Shown in pieces: positions 16,069 through 25,600 of a stretch of 64,000 nucleotides of DNA. The position numbers and the translations under genes are program-made. Where the stretch lies: the NCBI GenBank assembly GCA_963794215.1, contig CAWCCQ010000007.1, forward strand, positions 124,001-188,000, read 5' to 3'. Under the pieces are notes generated by a model, which ran no database searches, was not told the origin of the DNA, and saw only the letters and a list, made by a program, of their open reading frames with translations. How positions within the stretch are numbered: the stretch's first letter is position 1; each line of letters opens with the position of its first letter. Source of the DNA: DATKRB01 sp963794215 (GTDB lineage Bacteria; Actinomycetota; Acidimicrobiia; Acidimicrobiales; RAAP-2).

Positions 16069-17823
16069 GATGGCCGCCCCGGTGGTCGCTGGAACGGGCA
16101 CGGGCGCGTGACGCCCGACGACCGCACCGCTTTGGGAACGGACCAGCTCGGCTCGCCGACGTCGGTCGGCGCGGGCGCGCCGCGGGCGCCAGCGGCCGGC
16201 AAGGAGGAAGATCGTCGGCAAGAACAGGACCTCGCCGGCCACGCAGACCCAGTACCACCGCTGCCACTCCTTCGGTGCGCTGGTCAGCGCCGAGCGCACC
16301 GCGGTGCCGTGATCGACCATGAACGTCAAGTCGGACTTCGGCATCTTGGCGATACTCAGCAAACGGGTCACCGCGACGCCCGCCGTCACGTGCTGCGCCC
16401 GCTCGACGTCGGCGATCGCCGCGCCGAGTGCCACGCGATTAGTTGGATCCTTCGCCAAGGTCGCCAGGGTGTTCGGGGCAACCGTTTCGGCGACGGCCAG
16501 CTGCGACGAGTACTGCGCCGAAATGGCCTCGGCCCGCTGCCCGTAATCGACAAGCGTGGTCGCCGACGTGACGACCAGAGGGAGGGCGAACGTGGAGGTC
16601 GCGATGACGATCCTGCTTGCCCATCCCCATACGGCGAGACCTGTTCCGGTGAGGGCGGGGTTTCGGCGCTCCACCGTCTCGGTGAAGGCCGCCATCCACG
16701 GTCCGGTAACCAACCCGACGGCCACGGCCAGTAGGGCGACGATGGTCACGAGCGTTCCGTAGGAGGTGTGTGGATGCGACGCACGGGTCAAGAAGATGAT
16801 CGTCATCACCACGCCACCTATTGCGCCCACGACGATGAACGGCTTGCGCACGCCGAGGCGGTCCGAGAGCAGTCCGGCGATCACCAGGGTTGCGCCCTCT
16901 GACGCCCAGAACCAGTTGGTGATGTTGTTGGCCTGCGACTGGCTGAACCCGAACACCGTCGAGAAATAGATGACGAAGAAGCCTACGGCCACGTAGTAGA
17001 TGAGAAGGAAGACGCTGAAGCCGAGTGCGCTCCCGACCGTGTCAAGGTGGAGCATCTGGCGCCACGGGTGCTCGGTCGAGGCGGCGACGTCGATTCCCGC
17101 GGCCCGCGACTCGATGAGGGCCTCTTCGGTCGAAGAGACCATCAACTGATCGCGCAGTTGTGGCGAGAGCTCGCGCAATCCTGCGACAGCAGCCGCGGCC
17201 ACCACGAGTCCGACCACTCCGCAGATCGTGAACTGGTCCTGCCAGGGCCCGAGGTGGCTCAGCGAGTGGCTCGACACCTCGGTCACGATCAGGCTTCCGA
17301 GCACCGGGCCCAACGACCAGAAGCCCATCGCAGCCGCCCGTCGCACCTGGGGAGAGAAGTCGCGGATGAGTGCGGAGCTCGCGACCAGGATCACGCCTTG
17401 CGCGAACCCGAGCACCGAGAAGAGCGTCAAGAACACCCACTTGTTCGGCGAGTGGGGAATGCCGAGCAACGTCAGAAGGCCGGTGACCACCAAGCCGTAG
17501 GCGATGAGATTGGCTCGCCCCCATCGATCCACCAGGCCGCCCAGCAGCGCAGCAATCGCCCCGGCGATGCTCGCGGCCACTGCGATGTAGACGTAGAAGT
17601 TGAACGTCATATGGTAGTGGCTGATGATGGACGGTCCGACTGCGCCGGCCACGGAGAATTCGTAGAAAAGCGTGACCGTCGCGAGAACGATCAGCACCAC
17701 ATAAAACGAGCGGCGCGCGGGGCTCGGGAAGTGGTCCAAACTGCGTGAGCCCAACGCGCGCAGGAGGGGTCGTCTCGACGACCGCTGGCCGAACTCGCTG
17801 TTCTCGCCTAGAGAGGTGCTCAT
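16066..17823 (-). CDS. MFS transporter with an inserted C-terminal extracytoplasmic domain
   Basis: About 585 residues from the ATG giving MSTSLGENSEFG. Twelve hydrophobic helices are visible; the MFS loop motif appears as GGLVDRWGRANLIAYG after helix 2 and again as GLLSDRLGVRKPFIVVG in the second half. Between the last two helices (about residues 420-520) there is an unusually long soluble, alanine-rich helical stretch (GQRAEAISAQYSSQLAVAET and following), roughly 100 residues, likely outside the membrane. The transported substrate is unknown; sugar-acid and sulfonate transporters have a similar overall pattern. A longer upstream start exists but lacks a ribosome site, whereas AAGGACG precedes this ATG. 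The gene is divergent from the ICMT-like gene and shares its regulatory gap. Confidence 0.85.
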   Translation of the reverse strand: MSTSLGENSEFGQRSSRRPLLRALGSRSLDHFPSPARRSFYVVLIVLATVTLFYEFSVAGAVGPSIISHYHMTFNFYVYIAVAASIAGAIAALLGGLVDRWGRANLIAYGLVVTGLLTLLGIPHSPNKWVFLTLFSVLGFAQGVILVASSALIRDFSPQVRRAAAMGFWSLGPVLGSLIVTEVSSHSLSHLGPWQDQFTICGVVGLVVAAAAVAGLRELSPQLRDQLMVSSTEEALIESRAAGIDVAASTEHPWRQMLHLDTVGSALGFSVFLLIYYVAVGFFVIYFSTVFGFSQSQANNITNWFWASEGATLVIAGLLSDRLGVRKPFIVVGAIGGVVMTIIFLTRASHPHTSYGTLVTIVALLAVAVGLVTGPWMAAFTETVERRNPALTGTGLAVWGWASRIVIATSTFALPLVVTSATTLVDYGQRAEAISAQYSSQLAVAETVAPNTLATLAKDPTNRVALGAAIADVERAQHVTAGVAVTRLLSIAKMPKSDLTFMVDHGTAVRSALTSAPKEWQRWYWVCVAGEVLFLPTIFLLAGRWRPRRARADRRRRAELVRSQSGAVVGRHAPVPVPATTGAAI

Positions 17824-17950
17824 GCGCCCGTCCTTGTCCGCCGAGCGGTCCCACGGACGAGGGATCGCATTGGGTACTGAGGGCCAAACTAACATCCTGT
17901 TCCATTTTGAGACGCACGATTCTGCCCATTGGGATTGATTGGAGACCGGT

Positions 17951-18004
17951 TCACCAGACTGGCAACTCGGTAGCAACCGTCCGGCAACCACCGAAGCGTA
18001 AGGT
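17951..18004 (+). promoter_or_regulatory. 11-bp direct-repeat operator and -10-like element upstream of ICMT-like gene
   Basis: GCAAC occurs at 17962, 17973 and 17984, an exact 11-bp period, with a related tcacc one period earlier at 17951. Nine bases after the last gcaacc comes taaggt (17999-18004), a fair -10 hexamer, and there is no separate -35 box. This is how PhoB/OmpR-type response regulators activate transcription: direct repeats on one face of the helix replacing the -35. The same arrangement with identical spacing precedes the GGDEF-EAL gene at 19170. Confidence 0.6.
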
Positions 18005-18080
18005 CAGTTTCCTTCCCATTTACACATGATGTCTCGGGTATTTCGGACACTGAGGCAACGAGGCCCCAACGAGGACACCG

Positions 18081-18956
18081 ATGCACACAGTCTCCAAGAT
18101 CGTCGGCACCGACGGAATACAACGACGGTCGATATTCACTCTGATTCCCGCTGTGGTGGTGGTCCTCGCGTTCGTCGTAGTGGGTGCCTTCGTCGTCGAC
18201 TCCGGCGAGTGGGCCGTCGTCCTGATGATCGGCGTCCCGGCATTGGTCGCACTCCCACTGGCGTCGACGCTGCAGTCGCCGGGTCACCGTGTCCCCTGGG
18301 CCATCATGAGCATCGGCGCGTTCGTCGTTCTCGCCGAGCTGGTCCTTCATCTTTCCCATTCATCGTTCGGGCGCCTCGTGGTGACACCGCTCGAGGCGTA
18401 CGCGACGGCCGGCGCGATGTTTGGTGCACTGATCGTCTCGGAGGTCTGGATGCTCCGCTCACGTCCCCGGTATTCGGGAAGACCCCGTGACGAGGGGACC
18501 GGCCTGGTGATCGTGGCGAGCCTGACTGTGGCCTTCGGGGGCGCACTGGCTGCGGCGGACACGGGGTGGGGCCCGCGCATAGCGAGCGGCCAATGGCCAC
18601 TTTTCGTGTTCGGTATCGGCGTTGCTCTTGGCGGCCTCGTCCTGCGGCTGTGGGCAGTGGCGACGCTGGGGCAGTTCTTCCAGCCTCGCCTCGTCGTCCA
18701 AGATGGTCACCGCGTGGTCGCCGACGGCCCGTACCGGGTCGTGCGTCATCCGAGCTACACCGGACCGATCTTGATCTTCGTGGGGATCGGGTACGTGCTT
18801 GACAACTGGATCGGCCTCGGGCTCTGCGTGGTGCTTCCGCTGGCCTCGTATGCCTACCGGATCGTGATCGAAGAGCGGGTCCTCATAGAAGGCCTTGGTG
18901 ACCCCTACGAGGAATACCGCAGAGGGACGTGGAGGATCGCGCCGGGTATCTGGTGA
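18081..18956 (+). CDS. Isoprenylcysteine carboxyl methyltransferase-like (ICMT/PEMT) membrane protein
   Basis: The 291-residue protein has six to eight hydrophobic helices and the C-terminal ICMT/PEMT signature: LRLWAVATLGQFFQPRLVVQ, then GPYRVVRHPSYTGPILIFVG and the final EERVLIEGLGDPYEEYRRGT. These residues bind S-adenosylmethionine in membrane methyltransferases that modify prenylated proteins, phospholipids or, in bacteria, unknown lipid substrates. The N-terminal 130 residues form extra helices with no assigned role. The ATG has a GAGGA ribosome site. Its upstream operator is shared in design with that of the following GGDEF-EAL gene, so the two are probably activated together although each has its own promoter. 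Confidence 0.85.
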   Translation: MHTVSKIVGTDGIQRRSIFTLIPAVVVVLAFVVVGAFVVDSGEWAVVLMIGVPALVALPLASTLQSPGHRVPWAIMSIGAFVVLAELVLHLSHSSFGRLVVTPLEAYATAGAMFGALIVSEVWMLRSRPRYSGRPRDEGTGLVIVASLTVAFGGALAAADTGWGPRIASGQWPLFVFGIGVALGGLVLRLWAVATLGQFFQPRLVVQDGHRVVADGPYRVVRHPSYTGPILIFVGIGYVLDNWIGLGLCVVLPLASYAYRIVIEERVLIEGLGDPYEEYRRGTWRIAPGIW

Positions 18957-19048
18957 CGGCTGCAGATCGAGGTGCCGAGCTCGAACCCGGGCGACGGAGG
19001 GCCGCACCGCCGAGCACCCATTGGCGCACCCGCTGGGCCGGAGATCTC

Positions 19049-19102
19049 CCAACGGCCCTGCAACAGCGAAGCAACCGTGTCGCAACCGGCCGTCGTTACA
19101 GT
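19049..19102 (+). promoter_or_regulatory. 11-bp direct-repeat operator and -10-like element upstream of GGDEF-EAL gene
   Basis: Four units with the core (g/c)CAAC begin at 19049, 19060, 19071 and 19082, exactly 11 bp apart. Nine bases after the last gcaacc lies tacagt (19097-19102), a good -10 hexamer. The unit order and the spacing to the -10 copy the site upstream of the ICMT-like gene. The start codon is about 70 bases further on. Binding by a PhoB/OmpR-family regulator is inference; no such regulator gene lies in the window. Confidence 0.62.
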
Positions 19103-19169
19103 GATCCCGAATCGTGGATCACCCCCGCGATCAGCCCGGCAGCTCGCCTCAGCAGTGACAAGGACGCAC

Positions 19170-21527
19170 ATGCGGCTCATCTCCACGTTGCATAGGGGTT
19201 CGGCCGCACCATCGTTCGTTTTCGCTTTCGCAGGCGTGGTGATCACCCTGCTATACGGGCTCAATTTGTTGGGGCCAGCGCAACAGAGTGCGGTCGACGT
19301 GCTCGGAACGGGCACCCTGCTGGCGATACCTGGGGGCATCCTTCTGAACCGTCCGGCGCGCCGTGCACCTTGGGTGCTGGTGGCGGTGGCAGTCCTGTTC
19401 TTCTTGGTCGATCTGGGATTTCGTGAACAACACGGACCCGGACATGGGATTCCGGCCCAAGATCTCTTGTCCAACGTGATTGCGCTTCCCGGTTACCTAC
19501 TGACGGCGATCGCGGTGACGATGCTCGCCCACAAACCCGGTACGAGGGACCGGGGAAATCTGGACATCATCCTCGACGGCCTGATGGCGATGATGGCCAC
19601 ACTCACCTTCGCGTGGGTGTACTTGATCAATCCTCTCCTTTCCGACGGGGGGATTCCCCTCTCGAGCCGGGTGCTGCTCGCCAGCTTTCCGGCCATCGAT
19701 GTCTATTTGGTGATGCTTGCCTTCCGAGTGGGTTTTGATGCGCACTCCCGGCGAGCAACCTCGGGCCGGTTCCTCCTGGCGTCGGTGCTGATGTTGCTGT
19801 TAGGTGACCTCACGGTGCTCCTGGGTGAGGTGCACCTCATCAATGTGTCGCCGGCCATCGGCTACACGCCCTACCTGCTGTGTGCCACCGCATTCGGTGC
19901 GGCGGCGATGCACCCGTCGATGCGCCAGCTTTCGGTGGCCCGAAACAGCCGCGTGCGCGCACCCGACTCGCTTCCCACGAGGGGCCGTCTGGCATTGGTG
20001 GCTCTGGCGCTGGTCGTACCGAGCATGGTGGTGTTCAGCAGCCGGATCTATTCGCTCGCCAATCACCTAATCGTCGGTGCCGCTGCGATGATTACAGCGT
20101 TGGTGGCTACGTGGCGGGTGTTTCGTGCGCTCCGTACCAGCGCTAGCTCGGAATCTCGGCTCGCGTACCAGGCCACCCACGACGAGCTCACGGGACTTCC
20201 GAACCGCGCCTTGGTTGAACAGTGGATTGCTCGGATGGCCGACGAACCGGGACTCTCGGGCGCGGGGATCGCGGTCGTGTTCCTTGACATCGACCGCTTC
20301 AAGTTGGTGAACGACACCTTCGGCCACACACATGGCGACCTGCTACTCAACCAGGTGGCGCAGCGCTTGGAGCACGCGGTGGGATCCAACGGGATGGTCG
20401 CGCGGATCGGCGGAGACGAGTTCGTCATCGTGCTCGCGAACATCGCGGAGACCGAGCAAGCGCGCCGCGAGGCCGTGCTGATCCAACGCTGCTTTGCCCC
20501 CGAGTTCATCCTGGGCGAGAACAAGGTCTTCGCGTCGGCGAGCCTCGGGGTGTCGACCTCGAGAACCAGCGAGACCGGCACCGAGGCCGAGACCTTGATC
20601 CGGGACGCCGACACCGCGATGTACCAGGCGAAGGAGGCCGGCCGGGACACCGTCGCGGTGTTCGACACGTCGATGCGCGAGCAGATTGCCGACCGGCTTG
20701 CACTCGAGCATGATCTCCGTCTGGCCATCGAGCGCGAGGAGTTCCGTCTCGTCTATCAGCCGATCATCACCCTGTCTGAGTCGGGGCGCAGCGTCATCGG
20801 GCTAGAGGCCTTGCTCCGTTGGGAGGGTCCGACAAGGGGGCTCGTGCCGCCCGGTATGTTCATCTCCATTGCCGAGGACAGTGGCCTCATCGTGGAGATC
20901 GGAGACTGGGTCATCAACGAGGCCTGCAGTCAGCTCTCACGGTGGCGACAGCTCCCCGGTCTCGAGCAGATCTTCATTTCGGTCAACGTATCGGCGCTCC
21001 AGCTCAAGAAGGCATCACTGTTGCCCAAGATACGCACTGCGTTGGCACAGACCGACCTCGCACCTCACGCGCTCTGCATCGAGCTGACCGAGTCGCTGCT
21101 CATGGAGAACTCCGCCGACGGGACAGCGTTGCTGACCCGCCTGAAGGAACTCGGAGTACAGCTCGCGCTCGACGACTTCGGGACCGGGTACTCCTCGCTG
21201 GCGTACCTCCGGCAGTTTCCGGTCGACTATGTCAAGATCGACAAGAGCTTCATCGACGGCCTCTCGCGTGCGGACTCGTCCGACGAGACGCTGGTGGCGG
21301 CCATCGTCTCAATGGCCCGGGCCCTCGGCGCGGTCACGATCGCTGAGGGCGTCGAGGAGCCAGCCCAAGAAGAGCGCCTGCGGGCCATCGGCGCCGACTG
21401 TGCGCAGGGCTTCTATTACGCCCGCCCAGTCGCTGCGGACCGCGTGGTCGAGACCATCCGAGAGCTCATGCCCAACCGTGGACTCCGGCTGGTCAGTGGA
21501 GATGGAGGCGGGGGCCGGCGACGGTGA
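19170..21527 (+). CDS. Membrane-bound GGDEF-EAL c-di-GMP signalling protein
   Basis: About 785 residues. The first 300 contain eight or so hydrophobic helices (for example FVFAFAGVVITLLYGL, WVLVAVAVLFFLVDLGF, LALVALALVVPSMVVF), a membrane sensor domain. A GGDEF domain follows (HDELTGLPNRALVEQW, VFLDIDRFKLVNDTFGH) with an intact RIGGDEFVIVL at about residues 411-421; the RxxD inhibitory site before it is absent. The EAL domain has GLEALLRWEGPTRG, ELTESLLMEN, DDFGTGYSSLAYLRQFP and DYVKIDKSFIDG, so the residues needed for phosphodiesterase activity are present. Both synthesis and breakdown of c-di-GMP are therefore possible. The ATG MRLIST with an AAGGA site is chosen over a longer frame that would cover the operator. 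Its last 35 bases overlap the convergent next gene. Confidence 0.95.
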   Translation: MRLISTLHRGSAAPSFVFAFAGVVITLLYGLNLLGPAQQSAVDVLGTGTLLAIPGGILLNRPARRAPWVLVAVAVLFFLVDLGFREQHGPGHGIPAQDLLSNVIALPGYLLTAIAVTMLAHKPGTRDRGNLDIILDGLMAMMATLTFAWVYLINPLLSDGGIPLSSRVLLASFPAIDVYLVMLAFRVGFDAHSRRATSGRFLLASVLMLLLGDLTVLLGEVHLINVSPAIGYTPYLLCATAFGAAAMHPSMRQLSVARNSRVRAPDSLPTRGRLALVALALVVPSMVVFSSRIYSLANHLIVGAAAMITALVATWRVFRALRTSASSESRLAYQATHDELTGLPNRALVEQWIARMADEPGLSGAGIAVVFLDIDRFKLVNDTFGHTHGDLLLNQVAQRLEHAVGSNGMVARIGGDEFVIVLANIAETEQARREAVLIQRCFAPEFILGENKVFASASLGVSTSRTSETGTEAETLIRDADTAMYQAKEAGRDTVAVFDTSMREQIADRLALEHDLRLAIEREEFRLVYQPIITLSESGRSVIGLEALLRWEGPTRGLVPPGMFISIAEDSGLIVEIGDWVINEACSQLSRWRQLPGLEQIFISVNVSALQLKKASLLPKIRTALAQTDLAPHALCIELTESLLMENSADGTALLTRLKELGVQLALDDFGTGYSSLAYLRQFPVDYVKIDKSFIDGLSRADSSDETLVAAIVSMARALGAVTIAEGVEEPAQEERLRAIGADCAQGFYYARPVAADRVVETIRELMPNRGLRLVSGDGGGGRRR

Positions 21528-22356
21528 TGAGCTTGCAGAACTGCTGAGCCTGACGGTCCCAGTCGGCGGGGCGAACAGCCGGCTCGATGCCGGTGCCGTT
21601 GACCATTAGGTCGTAGAGGACCCGGTCGCGCGTCGCCAACCGGCCGAACCACTCTGAGATCCGGCCCCAAGCGGGAAGGATCAGGGGATGATTGTAGTGG
21701 GAGTATGGACGCATCTCGATGTTGGCGAACTCGCGATATGGCCGCCGGAACTTCCATTGCACCATCCTGAATGCCGGAGCGTAGAGGTTCGAGACGTACC
21801 ATTCCATCTCGGAACGCGTTGCGATCATCGAGCTGGCCTGGATGAGGGCCGTCGTCACCAATCCGTGCAGGGCCGGCGCCCGGTAATCTCCGGCGACGGC
21901 CAGTCCCGCCATGTCGAAGGTCCGGGGCTGGTCGTACTCGATCCCTGTGTCTGCGAAGAGGTCGATGTACGGTCGCCCCCAGACCGTCTCGATGTCGTTG
22001 AGAGACTTGAGGCCGACCGTGGACGGAGCGATGAGACGTAGCACGCCGGCCGGAAGCCGACGCCGATGGTCGAGGACGCAGATCAGGAGCATCGAGTCCC
22101 TGTACGGTTCGAATTCCTCTTCCAGCGTGTCGGGGGTCGCCCCGAAGCTCTCCCTATACACGGTCTTGGCCACGTGGAGCGGTAGCTCGGCACCTTCCTC
22201 GCCCGGGCGAAACACATACACGCCCATTGGCTCGGGCGCGTTTCGGACCATGACTTCAGTGGCGATCGCCCGGATGGACTCCAGTGACTTGGTGTTCGCG
22301 CCGAGCGCATCGGTCGATCGGTCCTCGGCCGCCGAGCCGCTGTGAAGCCGCAGCAC
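21493..22356 (-). CDS. Protein of unknown function, possibly GNAT/autoinducer-synthase-like
   Basis: I do not recognise this 287-residue protein with certainty. The N-terminal half has a pattern reminiscent of acyltransferases of the GNAT and acyl-homoserine-lactone synthase type: GVYVFRPGEEGAELPLHVAK, then YRDSMLLICVLDHRRRLPAG and VLRLIAPSTVGLKSLND, where an acidic region precedes a strand ending in an arginine-rich turn. The C-terminal half is different (TTALIQASSMIATRSEMEWY, FRMVQWKFRRPYREFANIEM) and could hold a substrate-specific domain. There is no signal peptide. It lies tail to tail with the GGDEF-EAL gene, overlapping it by 35 bases. An enzyme that makes a small diffusible acylated molecule is a guess from the fold pattern alone. 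Confidence 0.5.
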   Translation of the reverse strand: MLRLHSGSAAEDRSTDALGANTKSLESIRAIATEVMVRNAPEPMGVYVFRPGEEGAELPLHVAKTVYRESFGATPDTLEEEFEPYRDSMLLICVLDHRRRLPAGVLRLIAPSTVGLKSLNDIETVWGRPYIDLFADTGIEYDQPRTFDMAGLAVAGDYRAPALHGLVTTALIQASSMIATRSEMEWYVSNLYAPAFRMVQWKFRRPYREFANIEMRPYSHYNHPLILPAWGRISEWFGRLATRDRVLYDLMVNGTGIEPAVRPADWDRQAQQFCKLITVAGPRLHLH

Positions 22357-22586
22357 CCTAACGCCCTACCGGCAGTGTCAAGGTAAGAGGGGGAGCGGGA
22401 GCGCAGCCGCCACCCCCCGCATCGATTGCCAGCGGCGGGTGGCCGCCTATCCCGACATCCGACACTTTTGTGATCCCGACTCTCACGCAACAGACCGTAG
22501 CGGAGATCAGGGGAGCGCGGTCAATGGATTCTGACAAATTCTCGACCTGTCGACCGGCGCAGCAAAGATCGGAAAGACCTTCACGA

Positions 22587-22620
22587 GCAGCCGGCTGAGA
22601 CCAATCTCTCAGCCGGCTGC
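22587..22620 (-). terminator. Strong stem-loop downstream of the secreted deacetylase gene
   Basis: gcagccggctgaga and tctcagccggctgc form a perfect 14-bp stem around the six-base loop ccaatc, starting 34 bases after the stop of the large secreted protein in its direction of transcription. A modest T-rich stretch (ctttcc) follows in that direction. It is the strongest hairpin seen in the window. Confidence 0.75.
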
Positions 22621-22653
22621 CCGTGAGGTTGGGATCTTCGGTTCAGCGCCGGC

Positions 22654-25600
22654 TCACGACGTCGGCACGCCACCCACGATGTTGTTCACATGAATACCCA
22701 GGCCGGGAAGCGATCCGATCTCCTGGGCGTCGCCGAAGGCGAAGATGCCTCCGTCGGATCCTATGAGCCAGTAGCCGAGCTCGTCTGGGGTCGGCACGAT
22801 ACCCACCACGTTGTTGACCGCGACGTTCAAGCCCGGAAGTGACCCGTAGAATTTTGCTGTGCCGTAGGAGTAGACCGAGCCGTTCTTCCCGACCAGCCAG
22901 TAACCGGTCCCCGCCTGGTCAGCCGCGATCCCGACGATCGGAGTGGTGCTACTTCCACCCAATCCGCCCAGGTAGGGCGCATTGAGGGCGTACACAGCGC
23001 CGTCGGAGCCGACCAGCCAGTAGCCGCCGCTGCCGTTGATGGCGATGCCCACGATGTTGTGCACGTGGATGCCCAACCCCGGTAGTGAGTTCTCGAAGCC
23101 CGCGTCGCCGAAGGCAAACACACCCCCGTCGGACCCGACGAGGAAGTAGCCCCGGTCATCGGTCGTCGGCACGATGCCCACGATGTCGTTCACGTTCACG
23201 TGAAGGCCGGGCAGCGAGTTCTCGAACGGTGCGTCACCGAAAGCAAACACACCACCGTCGGAGCCGACAAGAAAATAGCCCCGCTCGTCCGCGGTGGGCA
23301 CGATCCCGACGATGTTGCCAACGTGGATCCCGAGGCCGGGGAGCGACCCGTAGAAGCCCCCCGTCTGCCCGAAGACGAACACACCACCATCGGAGCCCAC
23401 CAGGTCGTACTGCTCGGGTGGTTTGACGACTGTGAGCGTGAACGTCTGGGATGCGTTGGGCAGGTTCCCGTTGGCCGCACTGATCGTGATGGGGTAGGTG
23501 CCCTCGGTTCCAGCCGGAGCACGTCCGGTGATCGTGGCCGTGCCATTGCCGTTGTCGGTGAAGGTAATCCCGCTCGGGAGCGCCCCGGTCTCGGTCAACG
23601 ATGGGTTCGGCAGGCCAGTGGTGAGCACGGTGAAGTTGAACAACACTCCCGCGTCGGCGGTGGCCGAGCTGGCGCTCGTGATGCTCGGATTGCCCGGGAT
23701 GTCGATCACGATCGACGCTCCGGCTGCCAGGGTCTCCCAGGCCGACAGGGTGCCGCCGTACTGGCTCCCGAACGCTGAGCCGCCGAGGGTCGAGCCCAGG
23801 GGAGCGGTGACCGGGACGGTCACCGAGCTTCCGCCGTTGTTGGTAATGGTGAGCGTGCCGCCCGAGCGGGTGGCGCTGACCTGGTTGGTCGCGCTGGCCG
23901 TGCCGGCCGGCTGGACGGCCGCCCAGTTGCTCTGCTCACCGAGGGTGGTGCCGATGGCGCCCAGGGTGAGCTGCTGGTACGGCGTGGTCGAGTTGAAGTA
24001 GCTGTGGTACTCGGCCAACAACGGGTTGAGGACGCTGTAGAGCAGGCCGTCACCGGTCGTGTCTACGGTGGCCGGTGCCGTCGCCGGCGGCGCGGCGTTG
24101 CACACGGCGTTCCCCGTGGCGCACCCAGGCGGCGCGCCCATGATGTTGGTCTGGTGGACGTAGCTGGGCCGGGGGTCATTGCTCAGCATGAACTGCAACA
24201 TGCCCGAGACGACCTGGTTCACGATGTAGGCGAAGTTGACCGGCGCGGTCAGGCACGTGGTGGTCGACGAGTTGACGCAGGTGCCGTAGTTGTTGGGTGC
24301 CGCCAGCCCGGCCTGCAGGTACAGCGTGTTGTACTCGTCGACCGCCTGGGCTTCAGTCGAGTTGTTGTAATAGATGTTGATCGGGTGCCGGGGCACCACC
24401 TGGGCGGTGCCATCGACGAAGGTGGCTGCGGCGGGGTACTCCGCACCGGTGTAGTTCGCTCCGGTGACGTCACCGCTCCCGTCAACGCCGAATGTTGCGT
24501 CCGGGGGGTTGGGGTAGGGCTTCGAGGCGTCGTCGCCGACCGCGGTGATGCCCACGGCTTCGAGGGCCGGGATGAAGTTGGGGTTCTGCTCCCACGGCAG
24601 CTCGTCGGCGTTCTCGGGTTGGGTGGCTGCGTCGAAGCTCGGCTCAGGGGTCACCGACTCGGTGCCATTGTCGACGAAGGGGATTTGCAGTTCGCCGCCA
24701 CCGCTCACGTTGGTCGTCGAGTTACCCGTCGGGTTGCCCGAGCTCGAGTCGGGCAGGGTCACCGCCTGTGCGGCGGCGACGGTGCCGACCAGCGACCAGC
24801 TCGTGTAGGGCGACACCGATCGGTAGATCAGGTAGTTCGACGCGTGGCAGATGGCCTGCCAGTTGAGGGTCACCGTCTGGCCGGCGCTCACCGCGATGGG
24901 ATCGGTGATGAAGGCCGAGGACTGGTTGGCGGTCGTGGGGGCAGCGGCGACGAACTGGTCGGTCACCGCGTACTCGTAGGTTCCCGCGGCGAGTGATCCA
25001 CCCGTTCCGCCCGGTGTGGCCGAATCGAGGTCCGGCGGGTCCACGGTGGCCGGGTTGCCCGGCACGAGGTCTGCGAAGCCCGAGTGGTTGCCTGGCACGA
25101 AGACGTCGGGGTTCTCGTACCCGAGGGCGTCGGCCGTGTTGGTGGACTCAGTGAGACCGAGCCCCCCCGTGCCCCCACTCCCCGGGGCGGCGATCGAGCT
25201 GGTGTTCTCGTTCAGCTCGGCTTCGATGTAGTCCTGGGTGGCACAGCCCACGTCAAGGTAGGGGGTGTCATAGGTGTGACTCAGCCAGCCGAAGTCGTCC
25301 GAGTATGGCTTGCCGGTGGTCGGGTCGGTGGCTTGGAACGCGGCGAGCAGAGGGTCCGAAGTGGCCGAGGGGTTGTAGCCGGCGTAGACGAGCTGGCCGC
25401 TCTGGGCGACAACGCTGGATCCGAAGTTGAACAGCTGGTCCATGCGGAAGTCGTTGGCTTGCGACCACTGGGCGGCGTAGGTGACGTCCGCCGGCTGCAT
25501 GCGCAGCGCGTCGGTGTCGGTGTAATCGAGGGTGTGATTGGTGGTGTCCCACGAGTCGTCGGGCGTGAAGGTGTCGTCGATGTCCATCTCGACGTAGTTG

